DNA from: Paenibacillus selenitireducens
GTDB taxonomy: Bacteria; Bacillota; Bacilli; Paenibacillales; Paenibacillaceae
Reading direction: 5' to 3'
Assembly: GCF_002021565.1 (NCBI RefSeq)
Contig: NZ_MSZX01000001.1
Span: 558,027-622,026, forward strand
Length of the DNA: 64,000 bases
Shown here: positions 42,297-50,127 of the stretch, in pieces
Layout: the number at the start of each line of letters is the position of its first letter
Position numbering within the stretch: the first letter of the stretch is position 1
Notes under the pieces: generated by a model
Told to the model about the DNA's origin: nothing
What the model saw: the letters and a program-made list of their open reading frames with translations, nothing else
The model's database searches: none
Position numbers and translations under genes: made by a program

Positions 42297-43004
42297 ATGA
42301 CATTAGAAGAAGTCATGCAGCAGCTGGAAGCGATGGGAACGGAGCAAACGAAGAGCACGTATATACGCCATGGGGCGCAAGAGCCTTTTTTCGGCGTGAA
42401 AATTGGGGATATGAAGAAGCTCGTTAAATTTGTGAAAAAAGACCAAGAACTCGCGTTGGCGTTATATGATACGGGAAATTATGATGCAATGTACTTAGCA
42501 GGATTAACGGTGGACCCGAAATTAATGACGAAGGACAAGCTGCAAGCCTGGGTACAGCAAGCCAACTGGCATGCGCTCGCGGAATATACCGTGGCCAATG
42601 TGGCGGCGGAGACACCGTTTGTCTTGGAATTAGCACGAGAATGGATTCAATCGCCAGATGAACTGGTTGCGACTTGCGGGTGGAGCACATTCGCGAGTTA
42701 TGCGATGATTACACCCGACGAGCTGCTTGATCTCGAAGAGCTGCGCCAGCTGCTGGGACATATCGAGAATGTCATTCACACCGAGCGGAATCGTGTCAGA
42801 TATACGATGAATAGCTTCGTAATCGCTGTGGGTACTACGGTTAAAGAACTGCATGTTGAAGCGATGCAAGTGGCAGAGAAGATCGGCAAAGTAAGTGTCG
42901 AGATGGGCAAGACGGCATGCAAGGTGCCATTGGCATCCGAGTATATGAAGAAAGTTGAAGCTAAGGGCAATTTAGGTATCAAGCGTAAGACATGTATTTG
43001 TTAA
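42297..43004 (+). CDS. DNA alkylation repair protein (AlkD-like HEAT-repeat glycosylase)
   Basis: A 235-residue helical protein of the AlkC/AlkD superfamily, cytoplasmic. GVKIGDMKKLVKFVKK, LYDTGNYDAMYLAGLT, WVQQANWHALAEYTVANVA and CGWSTFASYAMI fit this family. AlkD glycosylases remove bulky or cationic alkylpurines without base flipping. The C-terminus ends in KGNLGIKRKTCIC. Probably co-transcribed with the radical SAM gene (21 nt gap), though no functional link is evident. Ends at a strong terminator. Confidence 0.87.
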   Translation: MTLEEVMQQLEAMGTEQTKSTYIRHGAQEPFFGVKIGDMKKLVKFVKKDQELALALYDTGNYDAMYLAGLTVDPKLMTKDKLQAWVQQANWHALAEYTVANVAAETPFVLELAREWIQSPDELVATCGWSTFASYAMITPDELLDLEELRQLLGHIENVIHTERNRVRYTMNSFVIAVGTTVKELHVEAMQVAEKIGKVSVEMGKTACKVPLASEYMKKVEAKGNLGIKRKTCIC

Positions 43005-43034
43005 TGTATTAGACGTAAAATATTGGACCTGTAG

Positions 43035-43074
43035 CGGTCGCCTTTCGGACAATCCGGAGGGCGGCCGTTTTTTC
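43035..43074 (+). terminator. Intrinsic terminator
   Basis: CGGTCGCCTTTCGGA pairs with TCCGGAGGGCGGCCG, followed by six T. Confidence 0.9.
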
Positions 43075-43200
43075 TTCAGAAATTCTTTAGTTTTTCTCCC
43101 TCATGGCCTTCAGAAATTCGAGATAACATAAGACTTACAGCAGACCGAATGCTTCTTCAAAGTCTGGTCTGGATAAGACTTTATGTGGGAGTGGATCAAC

Positions 43201-43770
43201 ATGAATATGGTTGAAGATAAATGGTTATTTTTGCAGAAATTTATGGGGAATCCGAAGGAAGTTGGCAGTATCACACCGAGTTCGAAATTTTTAGCCAAGC
43301 GGATGTTAAAGGCGGTGAACTGGAATGACGTACGAGCGATTGGTGAGCTTGGTGCGGGTACAGGAGCGATAACACAATATCTTGCTGAGAGGGTGGGTCC
43401 CCGAACGAATGTGTCTCTTTTTGAAAAAGATGGCCTCATGCGTAGTCGATTACAAACGAATTATCCGACGTTTCAATGTTATCCAGATGCGACGAAATTA
43501 GTCGATGCTGTTCAGATGCAAGGGATATCCTATTTCGATTGTATTCTCAGCGGGCTGCCCTTCTTCAATTTCTCTCCGGAACTGCGTGAAGAGCTTATGA
43601 ATCAAATATTTCAAGCCTTGAAGCCTGGCGGACAATTCATTGCATTCCAATATTCGTTACAAATGAAAAGAGAGTTAACTCGATATTCCGAGATCGAATC
43701 GATCCAGATCGTACCGTTGAATTTGCCTCCTGCTTTCGTATATGTCTGTCGCAAAAGTGGGGTTATATAA
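43201..43770 (+). CDS. Class I SAM methyltransferase, phospholipid N-methyltransferase-like (COG3963)
   Basis: A 189-residue methyltransferase. The N-terminal FLQKFMGNPKEVGSITPSSK is characteristic of the COG3963 group, followed by motif I IGELGAGTGAITQYLAE and CILSGLPFFNFSPE. Members include PmtA enzymes converting phosphatidylethanolamine to phosphatidylcholine, and distant rRNA-methylase-like proteins; the lipid substrate is inferred from the N-terminus and the DedA neighbour. GGGAGTGG supports ATG 43201. Its stop overlaps the start of the DedA gene by one base. Confidence 0.8.
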   Translation: MNMVEDKWLFLQKFMGNPKEVGSITPSSKFLAKRMLKAVNWNDVRAIGELGAGTGAITQYLAERVGPRTNVSLFEKDGLMRSRLQTNYPTFQCYPDATKLVDAVQMQGISYFDCILSGLPFFNFSPELREELMNQIFQALKPGGQFIAFQYSLQMKRELTRYSEIESIQIVPLNLPPAFVYVCRKSGVI

Positions 43771-44363
43771 TGGACCAAATTCTGCACTGGATTGGGGATT
43801 ATGGTTATGCTGCATTATTCTTCGCGCTGTGGCTCGGCATTGTCGGGATGCCGATTCCCGATGAAGTCATTGTGATGACCGGTGGCGCTGTGAGTCATAG
43901 TGGTCTTTTGCATGCGATGCCTGCATTTTTCATTACGTATTTAGGCGTAATTACAGGACTATCCATAGGGTACATCGTGGGACGCAGGATCGGATCACCC
44001 ATTTTAGATCGACTTCGACAGAAGAAGGAACTGCGGCGTTATATCGATCAAGCAGAGCGTCTGATTAGCAAATATGGCACGGCTGCACTGATGATGAGCT
44101 ATTTCATTCCTGGTGTGCGTCATATCGTTCCCTATCTTGTGGGTGTGAATCGCATGCCCTATCGCAAGTATGTTGTCTATTCTTCTACCGCGGGCCTCTT
44201 ATGGACGGGAATTTTTTTCAGTATCGGCCAGTTCGCGAGTCATTACATTCAAAACGTAAGTCATATGATACAACAGTATGGTCTGTACCTAGCATGGTTG
44301 ATATTCGTCCTATCTCTTGCTATCGTTATACTCAAAATTACTAAGCGAGGTGGCACGGAATGA
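43770..44363 (+). CDS. DedA-family membrane protein
   Basis: A 197-residue protein with about five membrane segments, including two re-entrant ones. Conserved ALWLGIVGMPIPDEVIVMTGG, YIVGRRIGSP and the second SYFIPGVRHIVPYLVGVNRM with the functional Arg/His are DedA hallmarks. DedA/VTT proteins move lipids: undecaprenyl phosphate or phosphatidylethanolamine in known cases. Start overlaps the methyltransferase stop; its stop overlaps the response-regulator start, so the four genes form one coupled operon. Confidence 0.92.
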   Translation: MDQILHWIGDYGYAALFFALWLGIVGMPIPDEVIVMTGGAVSHSGLLHAMPAFFITYLGVITGLSIGYIVGRRIGSPILDRLRQKKELRRYIDQAERLISKYGTAALMMSYFIPGVRHIVPYLVGVNRMPYRKYVVYSSTAGLLWTGIFFSIGQFASHYIQNVSHMIQQYGLYLAWLIFVLSLAIVILKITKRGGTE

Positions 44364-45046
44364 CGGCAGTATTGGTGGTTGATGACGATCCTGAGATTCG
44401 GGACGTGATTCATGTATATTTAAGGAATGAAGGCTACAGCGTATTTGAAGCTGCGGACGGCCTTCAAGCACTTGACATATTACAGCAGCAAACTGTGAAC
44501 CTTGTCATTCTAGATGTAATGATGCCCCAATTGGATGGTATTCGTACCTGTATGAAAATACGAGAAACATGGAAGATTCCGATCATCATGCTCTCTGCCA
44601 AAGAAGAGGATATTGATAAAATCAATGGCCTTACAACGGGTGCAGACGATTATATGACGAAGCCGTTCAATCCGCTTGAATTACTTGCACGAGTCAAGGC
44701 GCAGCTTCGCCGCCAAAGCTTTACCGAAGCGCCCAATCAGAATGATGATGTCATTCGTGTACAAGATCTGGTTATAGATCGCGCGCAGCACCAGGTCAAG
44801 GTGAAAGATCAAGAAGTTAGCTTGACACCGATTGAATTTGCTATTCTAGAGCTGCTCGCAAGTCACCGGGGTCAAGTCTTTCATGTCGATCGTATCTATG
44901 AGAAGGTGTGGAAGGAAGCCTCGGGCTTCTCTGATAATACGGTGATGGTGCACATCCGTAATCTGCGCGAGAAAATCGAGGTGAACCCTCGCCGTCCGCA
45001 ATATATCAAAACGGTGTGGGGGGTTGGCTATAAAATTGATAAGTAG
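44360..45046 (+). CDS. OmpR/PhoB-family response regulator
   Basis: 228 residues. Receiver domain (1-118) with acidic pair DDD near residue 8, phospho-acceptor D52 in VILDVMMPQLDG and KPF; winged-helix DNA-binding domain (about 130-226, LTPIEFAILELLASHRGQVF). It is closest in feel to VanR/YycF-type regulators. ATGA overlap with DedA. It likely controls its own operon in response to the adjacent kinase. Confidence 0.93.
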   Translation: MTAVLVVDDDPEIRDVIHVYLRNEGYSVFEAADGLQALDILQQQTVNLVILDVMMPQLDGIRTCMKIRETWKIPIIMLSAKEEDIDKINGLTTGADDYMTKPFNPLELLARVKAQLRRQSFTEAPNQNDDVIRVQDLVIDRAQHQVKVKDQEVSLTPIEFAILELLASHRGQVFHVDRIYEKVWKEASGFSDNTVMVHIRNLREKIEVNPRRPQYIKTVWGVGYKIDK

Positions 45047-46139
45047 AATTATTCATTTATTGAATATCAAAAAGAGTATCCGCGGCGCACTTCTGTTGCG
45101 CTATGTATTAAGCTTGGTCGCAACTTCAATCATCCTCATCTTATGGGATAATATTAAGGATCAATTTGCCTTTACTTTTGCCTATATTGCCTATCTGGAT
45201 CTTGTATGGTTTGTTGTTTTGTTCATTTTTCTCTTCTTCTTATTTTCGCGTTCGATCGTGCAATATGTGATGCGCTTGGCTGATGGTCTTCATGTCATTT
45301 CCCAAGGGGATTTAACCTACCGAGTACCCGTAAAACGAAAAGATGAGTTAGGTAAAGTGGCTGAGAGTATTAATGTCATGGCAGAATCGCTTCAGATTCA
45401 ACAAGAGAATGAGCGACAGCAAGAAAGGGCGAAAATGGAACTGATTACAGGGATATCGCATGATTTACGAACGCCGTTAACAAGTATTATTGGTTACTTG
45501 GATTTGCTCTCGAACAAATCCTATCAAGATGAAGCCGAGCAAGAGCGATTTATTCAGAACACGTACAAAAAAGCCATTCAATTACAACATTTGATCGATG
45601 ATTTATTCGAATATACGCGTCTGACTTCCAGTGAAGTCGTGCTCCAATATGTGCAATTGGATGTGCGGGAGCTTCTAGAGCAAATGCTTGTGGAATTCGA
45701 ACCTATTGCACAAGAACATCATGTTGAATTGACATGGGAATTAGGTTCTGATCCTGCATTCACAAGCATGGATAGTGAAAAAATCATCCGAGCGATCGAT
45801 AATCTACTTATCAATGCGCTCAAATTCTCCATCAAACCAGGTGTTATTCATGTATCTTTTGCACAGTATCATTCCGATGTAATCATTAGGATTGAGAATG
45901 ATGGAAAACCCATCACAAGGGATCAAGAACAGCATATCTTTGAACGATTCTATAAAGTGGACGATGCAAGAAGCTCGTCTTCCATACAGACCGGTTCAGG
46001 TCTCGGGCTGTCGATTACCAAAAATATTGTTGAGCTGCATGGGGGAACAATTTCATTCCAGCATCAAGCAGGTCACTTCACATTTACGATTCGGCTTCCA
46101 AAGACGGATGCTTCGGATTCATCAACTTCTGTAATTTAA
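45024..46139 (+). CDS. Sensor histidine kinase
   Basis: 371 residues from TTG 45024; TTG 45036 is an equally possible start. Two membrane helices (about 20-42 and 48-75) enclose almost no outer loop, so it probably senses through the membrane or a partner such as DedA. HAMP (about 75-130), HisKA with GISHDLRTPLTSIIGYLDLL (H146), and HATPase (about 245-360, NLLINALKFS, GSGLGLSITKNIVELHGG). The sequence type is VanS-like. Its 3' end overlaps by 56 nt the convergent MmyB-type regulator gene. Confidence 0.92.
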   Translation: MAIKLISRIIHLLNIKKSIRGALLLRYVLSLVATSIILILWDNIKDQFAFTFAYIAYLDLVWFVVLFIFLFFLFSRSIVQYVMRLADGLHVISQGDLTYRVPVKRKDELGKVAESINVMAESLQIQQENERQQERAKMELITGISHDLRTPLTSIIGYLDLLSNKSYQDEAEQERFIQNTYKKAIQLQHLIDDLFEYTRLTSSEVVLQYVQLDVRELLEQMLVEFEPIAQEHHVELTWELGSDPAFTSMDSEKIIRAIDNLLINALKFSIKPGVIHVSFAQYHSDVIIRIENDGKPITRDQEQHIFERFYKVDDARSSSSIQTGSGLGLSITKNIVELHGGTISFQHQAGHFTFTIRLPKTDASDSSTSVI

Positions 46140-46947
46140 GCGCTGTTGTTGATTCGGGTGCAGGGGTATAGATGCTGCATCGTAAATCGCTGCTTCCCTG
46201 CACTTGTAGAGAGGTAAGATGGAACAGCATCTTGCCTGCTTTGGCATGCCTGAATTCGATGATCACATCAGGCGCAGAGCTCACTTGACTCTGATTCCAT
46301 AAGGGATTGAATTCCGGATGGTTACCCCTCATATCTTGCAGAAATGCTTCATACCAAGGATCATCGACATATTGCCCATAATACGTGCGAAAGATAGACA
46401 GGAATCCCTGAACAAACTCAGACCAATTGCCTGCGAGGCTCTTGAATTCTTTGCGAGTAAACAACAATTGAATCATATTTCGTTCCTCGACTGGAATCCG
46501 TTTGAAATCTAAAAAGACATGGGACGCCGCGGCATTCCAACCTACAATCTGGCATCTTCGATCAGAAATAATGGTCGGACAGTGCTTAAGCTCCTGCAAA
46601 ATATGCTGTAAAGAGGGGCTGATCTGAGGCAGCTCTTCTTGGAATGCATGAATATTCGAACCTGTGTCGAGTGCAAGCGAGTAAAGGTATTTCCGTTCAT
46701 CCGCAGTGAGTTGCAAGGCAGCGGCAATACAATCCAAGACAGAGGCAGACACCTTAATATCTCGTCCTTGCTCAAGCCATGTATACCATGTGGTGCTTAC
46801 ACCCGCGAGTTGTGCAACTTCTTCTCTTCGTAAACCTGGGGTTCGCCGACGTATCCCAAGAGGCAATCCAACGGATTCGGGTTGGACTTTGGCACGTTGT
46901 TTGGTTAGAAATTCGGATAGCACTTGTAACCGTGTATGGTGATTCAT
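46084..46947 (-). CDS. XRE-family regulator with MmyB-like ligand-binding domain
   Basis: 287 residues. N-terminal HTH (about 15-85: RRRTPGLRREEVAQLAGVSTTWYTWLEQGR) and a C-terminal PAS-like MmyB domain (about 105-260, TIISDRRCQIVGWNAAASHVF). MmyB relatives bind fatty-acid-like ligands. It is divergent from fabF, with a FapR box between them. A lipid-sensing regulator beside a fatty acid synthesis gene fits, but its targets are not shown. It overlaps the 3' end of the sensor kinase gene. Confidence 0.88.
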   Translation of the reverse strand: MNHHTRLQVLSEFLTKQRAKVQPESVGLPLGIRRRTPGLRREEVAQLAGVSTTWYTWLEQGRDIKVSASVLDCIAAALQLTADERKYLYSLALDTGSNIHAFQEELPQISPSLQHILQELKHCPTIISDRRCQIVGWNAAASHVFLDFKRIPVEERNMIQLLFTRKEFKSLAGNWSEFVQGFLSIFRTYYGQYVDDPWYEAFLQDMRGNHPEFNPLWNQSQVSSAPDVIIEFRHAKAGKMLFHLTSLQVQGSSDLRCSIYTPAPESTTALKLQKLMNPKHPSLEAES

Positions 46948-46983
46948 AGGAAAGTCACACCTTTCGCCTGAAATAATATTTAT

Positions 46984-46996
46984 AGTACCTGGTACT
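46984..46996 (+). promoter_or_regulatory. FapR operator
   Basis: AGTACCTGGTACT, flanked by TTAT and TATTA, matches the core of the Bacillus FapR site (TTAGTACCTRDTACTAA). A TATACT at 47000-47005 could be the -10. FapR represses fatty acid synthesis genes until malonyl-CoA rises. Confidence 0.85.
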
Positions 46997-47109
46997 TATT
47001 ATACTAGGATAAACAACAACTTGTAATATGATAATTGCTGTGTGAAAATAACCCTGTGAAAAGAATGATATTGACACAACCAACGCAACAATTAAGGGAG
47101 GCTATTCAC

Positions 47110-48348
47110 ATGGAAAGAGTCGTCATTACAGGCATGGGCGTCATTTCACCCCTAGGCAACGATGTCACTACATTATGGCAAGCTATGCAAGAAGGAAAAT
47201 CAGGAATTTCTCCTATAGATACATTTGATACATCAAGACATAAGACCAAGATCGCGGGCCTTGTCCGTGATTTTGATGCCGAAGCTTACTTCGGGCGCAA
47301 AGAAGCACGCCGGATGGATCGCTTCTGCCATTTCGCGGTTGCAGCAGCCGATCAAGCGGTGCAAGATGCAAATCTGGACATGGCAGAGCTGGATCACGAA
47401 CGATTTGGCGTGTATGTGGGTTCAGGGATTGGAGGAATTCACACTCTTGTACAACAGGATGCAATTCTGCAAGATCGAGGGCCAGAGCGGGTTAGTCCTA
47501 CATTGGTGCCCATGATTATTTCCAATATGGCAGCAGCGCAGATTAGTATTAAATATGAAGCCCTAGGTCCAAGCTTGTCGCCTGTTACGGCATGCTCCAT
47601 CGGGAATACGGCGATTGGCGAAGCTTTTCGGGCAATTAAGTATGGTGCCGCCGATGTTATTATTGCAGGTGGAGCGGAGGCAGCGATATCGGAATTATCA
47701 TTAGCAAGCTTCGGCAATGCAACAGCGGTATCAACGCGTAACGATGAACCTGAGCAAGCGAGCCGTCCCTTTGATGAAGGACGAGACGGATTCGTGATGG
47801 CTGAAGGTGCAGGCATTGTAATTCTGGAATCCTTATCCCATGCGTTGCGCAGAAATGCAACTATCCATGCCGAAGTCATTGGGTATGGAGCAAGCTCAGA
47901 TGCCTACCATATGGTAGCGACGCATCCCGAAGGGCGAGGTGCGCTGCAAGCGATGCGAGTAGCGATTCAGGATGCGATGATCACACCGGATCAAGTGGAT
48001 GTCATCAGTGCGCACGCAACAAGCACAGAGATCGGGGATCGCTCGGAGACGGCAGCGATTAAGCAATTATTCGGCGAAGCAGCGTATGATATTCCGGTTA
48101 CAGCGAACAAGTCGATGCTGGGCCATATGCTTGGGGCAGCAGGCGGCGTGGAAGCTATCGCTCTGATTAAGACTTTGCAGGATGGCGTGATCCCGCCAAC
48201 GATCAATTTAACGCATCCGGATTCGCTCTGTGACCTCGATTATGTTCCACAGGTAGCAAGGCGCAAAGAGGTTCGGATCGGGCTCTCCAATTCGTTCGGA
48301 TTTGGGGGACATAACGCGGTTATTGTGCTGAAGAAATACGAGGCATAA
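47110..48348 (+). CDS. fabF: 3-oxoacyl-ACP synthase II (beta-ketoacyl-ACP synthase)
   Basis: A 412-residue elongation condensing enzyme. The Cys-His-His set is C162 (PVTACSIGNTAIG), H302 (SAHATSTEIGDRSE) and H339 (LGHMLGAAG), with Lys in the preceding NKS. The motif around the Cys reads ACSIGNTAIG rather than the usual ACATGTNAIG, and HATST replaces HGTST, so it may be a paralogue with altered acyl specificity. ATG 47110 follows GGGAGG by 8 nt; the frame is open to 47035. It stands alone, without fabH, behind a FapR box. Confidence 0.9.
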   Translation: MERVVITGMGVISPLGNDVTTLWQAMQEGKSGISPIDTFDTSRHKTKIAGLVRDFDAEAYFGRKEARRMDRFCHFAVAAADQAVQDANLDMAELDHERFGVYVGSGIGGIHTLVQQDAILQDRGPERVSPTLVPMIISNMAAAQISIKYEALGPSLSPVTACSIGNTAIGEAFRAIKYGAADVIIAGGAEAAISELSLASFGNATAVSTRNDEPEQASRPFDEGRDGFVMAEGAGIVILESLSHALRRNATIHAEVIGYGASSDAYHMVATHPEGRGALQAMRVAIQDAMITPDQVDVISAHATSTEIGDRSETAAIKQLFGEAAYDIPVTANKSMLGHMLGAAGGVEAIALIKTLQDGVIPPTINLTHPDSLCDLDYVPQVARRKEVRIGLSNSFGFGGHNAVIVLKKYEA

Positions 48349-48363
48349 GGCTCAAAATTGGAA

Positions 48364-48392
48364 TTGACAAGCTTGTACGGACAACTTATCAT
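48364..48392 (+). promoter_or_regulatory. SigA promoter of the esterase gene
   Basis: TTGACA (48364-48369), 17-nt spacer, TATCAT (48387-48392). ACAAC and GTTGT flank the -10 as a small inverted repeat. Confidence 0.75.
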
Positions 48393-48433
48393 TTGGTTGT
48401 TAAGATGAATAAGGGTTCGGAAGGATGATGGTT

Positions 48434-49396
48434 ATGCCTCTAGTCGATATGCCGCTTGATCAATTGATACAGTATGAAGGAAAGAATCCGCGACCAGCTG
48501 ATTTTGATGCGTATTGGGAACGGGCACTCACTGAACTAGATGAGACACCTCCGGAGGTAGAACTCCTGCCAAGTTCATTTCAGACACCGGCGGCGGAATG
48601 TTTTGATTTGTATTTTACCGGGGTGCGCGGAGCGCGGATTCATGCTAAATATCTGCGTCCTCGCAGCAAGGAGGGGAAACATCCCGTCGTGTTGCAGTTC
48701 CATGGATACTCCTCGAATGCCGGGGATTGGAAAGATAAATTGGCTTATGTGTCGTTAGGCTACTCCATCCTAGCGATGGATGTTCGTGGACAAGGAGGAT
48801 ATTCAGAAGATACTGGTGGCGTCAAAGGCACAACGTTGAATGGTCACATCATTCGCGGGCTCGATGACCATGAAGATCATCTTTTCTTCCGACATGTTTA
48901 CTTAGATACCGCACAGTTGGCACGTATCGCCTTGATGTTGCCTGAAGCGGATCCCGAGCAAATATTTGCTTGTGGGGGTTCGCAAGGTGGGGCACTGACG
49001 ATCGCGTGTGCAGCGTTAGAACCGCGAGTTAAGAAGTTAGCGCCGGTCTATCCATTCCTATGCGATTATCAACGCGTATGGGAAATGGACTTGGCGAAGG
49101 ATGCATATGCCGAGCTCCGTACGTATTTCCGTTACTTCGATCCGCAACACCAACGCGAAGCGGAGATTTTCACCAAATTGGGGTATATCGATCTTCAATT
49201 TCTGGCAGAGCGAATTCAAGGGGAAGTATTGATGGGGGTTGGGCTGGCAGATACCATCTGTCCGCCGTCTACACAATTCGCTGCATATAACAAAATGACG
49301 GCGAAGAAGCGTTATGAGATCTATCCTGATTATGGGCATGAGTATCTCCCTGGATTTGACGATAAAGCGATGCAATTTTTCCTCGGGCAATATTAA
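48434..49396 (+). CDS. Acetylxylan esterase / cephalosporin-C deacetylase (CE7 family)
   Basis: A 320-residue cytoplasmic alpha/beta hydrolase of carbohydrate esterase family 7. MPLVDMPLDQLIQYEG and PADFDAYW are the family N-terminus. Ser183 in CGGSQGG, Asp in GLADTICPP and His in DYGHEYLPG form the triad, and RGQGGYSEDTG is the CE7-specific motif. It removes acetyl groups from xylo-oligosaccharides and also from cephalosporin C. ATG 48434 fits the GGAAGG site; two upstream in-frame ATGs exist. Together with the GH3 enzyme it suggests plant polysaccharide use. Confidence 0.92.
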   Translation: MPLVDMPLDQLIQYEGKNPRPADFDAYWERALTELDETPPEVELLPSSFQTPAAECFDLYFTGVRGARIHAKYLRPRSKEGKHPVVLQFHGYSSNAGDWKDKLAYVSLGYSILAMDVRGQGGYSEDTGGVKGTTLNGHIIRGLDDHEDHLFFRHVYLDTAQLARIALMLPEADPEQIFACGGSQGGALTIACAALEPRVKKLAPVYPFLCDYQRVWEMDLAKDAYAELRTYFRYFDPQHQREAEIFTKLGYIDLQFLAERIQGEVLMGVGLADTICPPSTQFAAYNKMTAKKRYEIYPDYGHEYLPGFDDKAMQFFLGQY

Positions 49397-49419
49397 TTTC
49401 ATTCTACTACTTACATACA

Positions 49420-49634
49420 CCCCTCCTGCGTGCCGTTTGGTGCAAAGGAGGGGTGTTGCATTTGGGACTTACTGAATAAAAAAGAGCATGAGGTATGTTC
49501 AATGAAGAGCGTTAGCGCTTGCCTTTGAAATCGGGATAAATCAATAATATCGAATCCAATCAAATATCCTGATTTCAACAGCAACGGAATTGGACATACC
49601 TCTTTGCGGAAATAGATTCAGTCAGAACGATCCT
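49420..49634 (+). repeat. Structured module, copy 1 (candidate ncRNA)
   Basis: Hairpin CCCCTCCT (49420-49427)/AGGAGGGG (49446-49453), then three concentric stems: ACTGAAT (49471-49477)/ATTCAGT (49616-49622); AGGTATGTTCAAT (49491-49503)/ATTGGACATACCT (49589-49601); TTGAAATCGGGATA (49525-49538)/TATCCTGATTTCAA (49565-49578). The longer two each pair fully if a G-U pair is allowed, so RNA is likely. A small AGCG-TTAG-CGCT hairpin lies inside. Nearly identical to 49865-50081. No open frame of note. Confidence 0.8.
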
Positions 49635-49642
49635 TCACCCCT

Positions 49643-49821
49643 CCCCTCCTGCGTTCCACTTGGTGCGAAGGAGGGGTATTCCTGTTGGGCTTAAGGATGG
49701 CTTAGGAGAGAGGGGAAAGTAATTCACGGAAAAGTTTACGTTCGGCCTTTGGCAGCCCATTTCAACCACCCTGTTCAATCAAGGAAATGGGCGGACAAGA
49801 GTCGATTGGAGTGAATTACTT
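49643..49821 (+). other. Structured module, divergent middle member (candidate ncRNA)
   Basis: Same layout, different sequence: hairpin CCCCTCCT (49643-49650)/AGGAGGGG (49669-49676), then AAGTAATTCAC (49717-49727)/GTGAATTACTT (49811-49821), extended outward by GAGAG/CTCTT with a bulge, and inside it GCCCATTTC (49755-49763)/GAAATGGGC (49784-49792). Preserved architecture with changed bases points to selected structure. No gene is visible here. Confidence 0.65.
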
Positions 49822-49864
49822 CGTCTCTTACATGATGCCAATCCTGAGCTTCCTACGACGCCAT

Positions 49865-50081
49865 CCCCTCCTGCGTACCGCTTGGTGCAAAGGAGGGGGT
49901 GTTGCATTTGGGACTTACTGAATAAAAAGGAGCATGAGGTATGTTCAATGAAGAGCGTTAGCGCTTGCCTTTGAAATCGGGATAAATCAATAATATCGAA
50001 TCCAATTCAAATATCCTGATTTCAACAGCAACGGAATTGGACATACCGCTTTGCGGTAACAGATTCAGTCAGAACCATCCT
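49865..50081 (+). repeat. Structured module, copy 2 (candidate ncRNA)
   Basis: Differs from copy 1 at about nine positions over some 215 nt. Hairpin 49865-49872/49891-49898, outer stem 49917-49923/50063-50069, middle stem 49937-49949/50036-50047 (one pair lost), inner stem 49971-49984/50012-50025. Period relative to copy 1 is 445-447 nt. Confidence 0.8.
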
Positions 50082-50087
50082 GCAGCG

Positions 50088-50124
50088 AAAAACCTCCTTC
50101 GCACCTTAAGGCACGAAGGAGGTT
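50088..50124 (-). terminator. Terminator of the minus-strand ABC transporter operon
   Basis: AACCTCCTTCG and CGAAGGAGGTT form a perfect 11-bp stem; on the minus strand it is followed by five T. Its CCTCC/GGAGG arms resemble the hairpins of the neighbouring modules. Confidence 0.88.
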
Positions 50125-50127
50125 CCC

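Noticed and set aside
43201-46139. Glycopeptide-resistance (van) cluster from VanRS-like regulators plus VanZ at 3.6 kb
   Set aside because: No vanH, vanA or vanX genes; the VanZ-like gene is 40 kb away.
49420-50081. CRISPR array or tandem toxin-antitoxin RNA repeats
   Set aside because: Only two near-identical copies about 445 nt apart, no short regular repeat-spacer pattern, and no cas, toxin or reverse transcriptase gene nearby.
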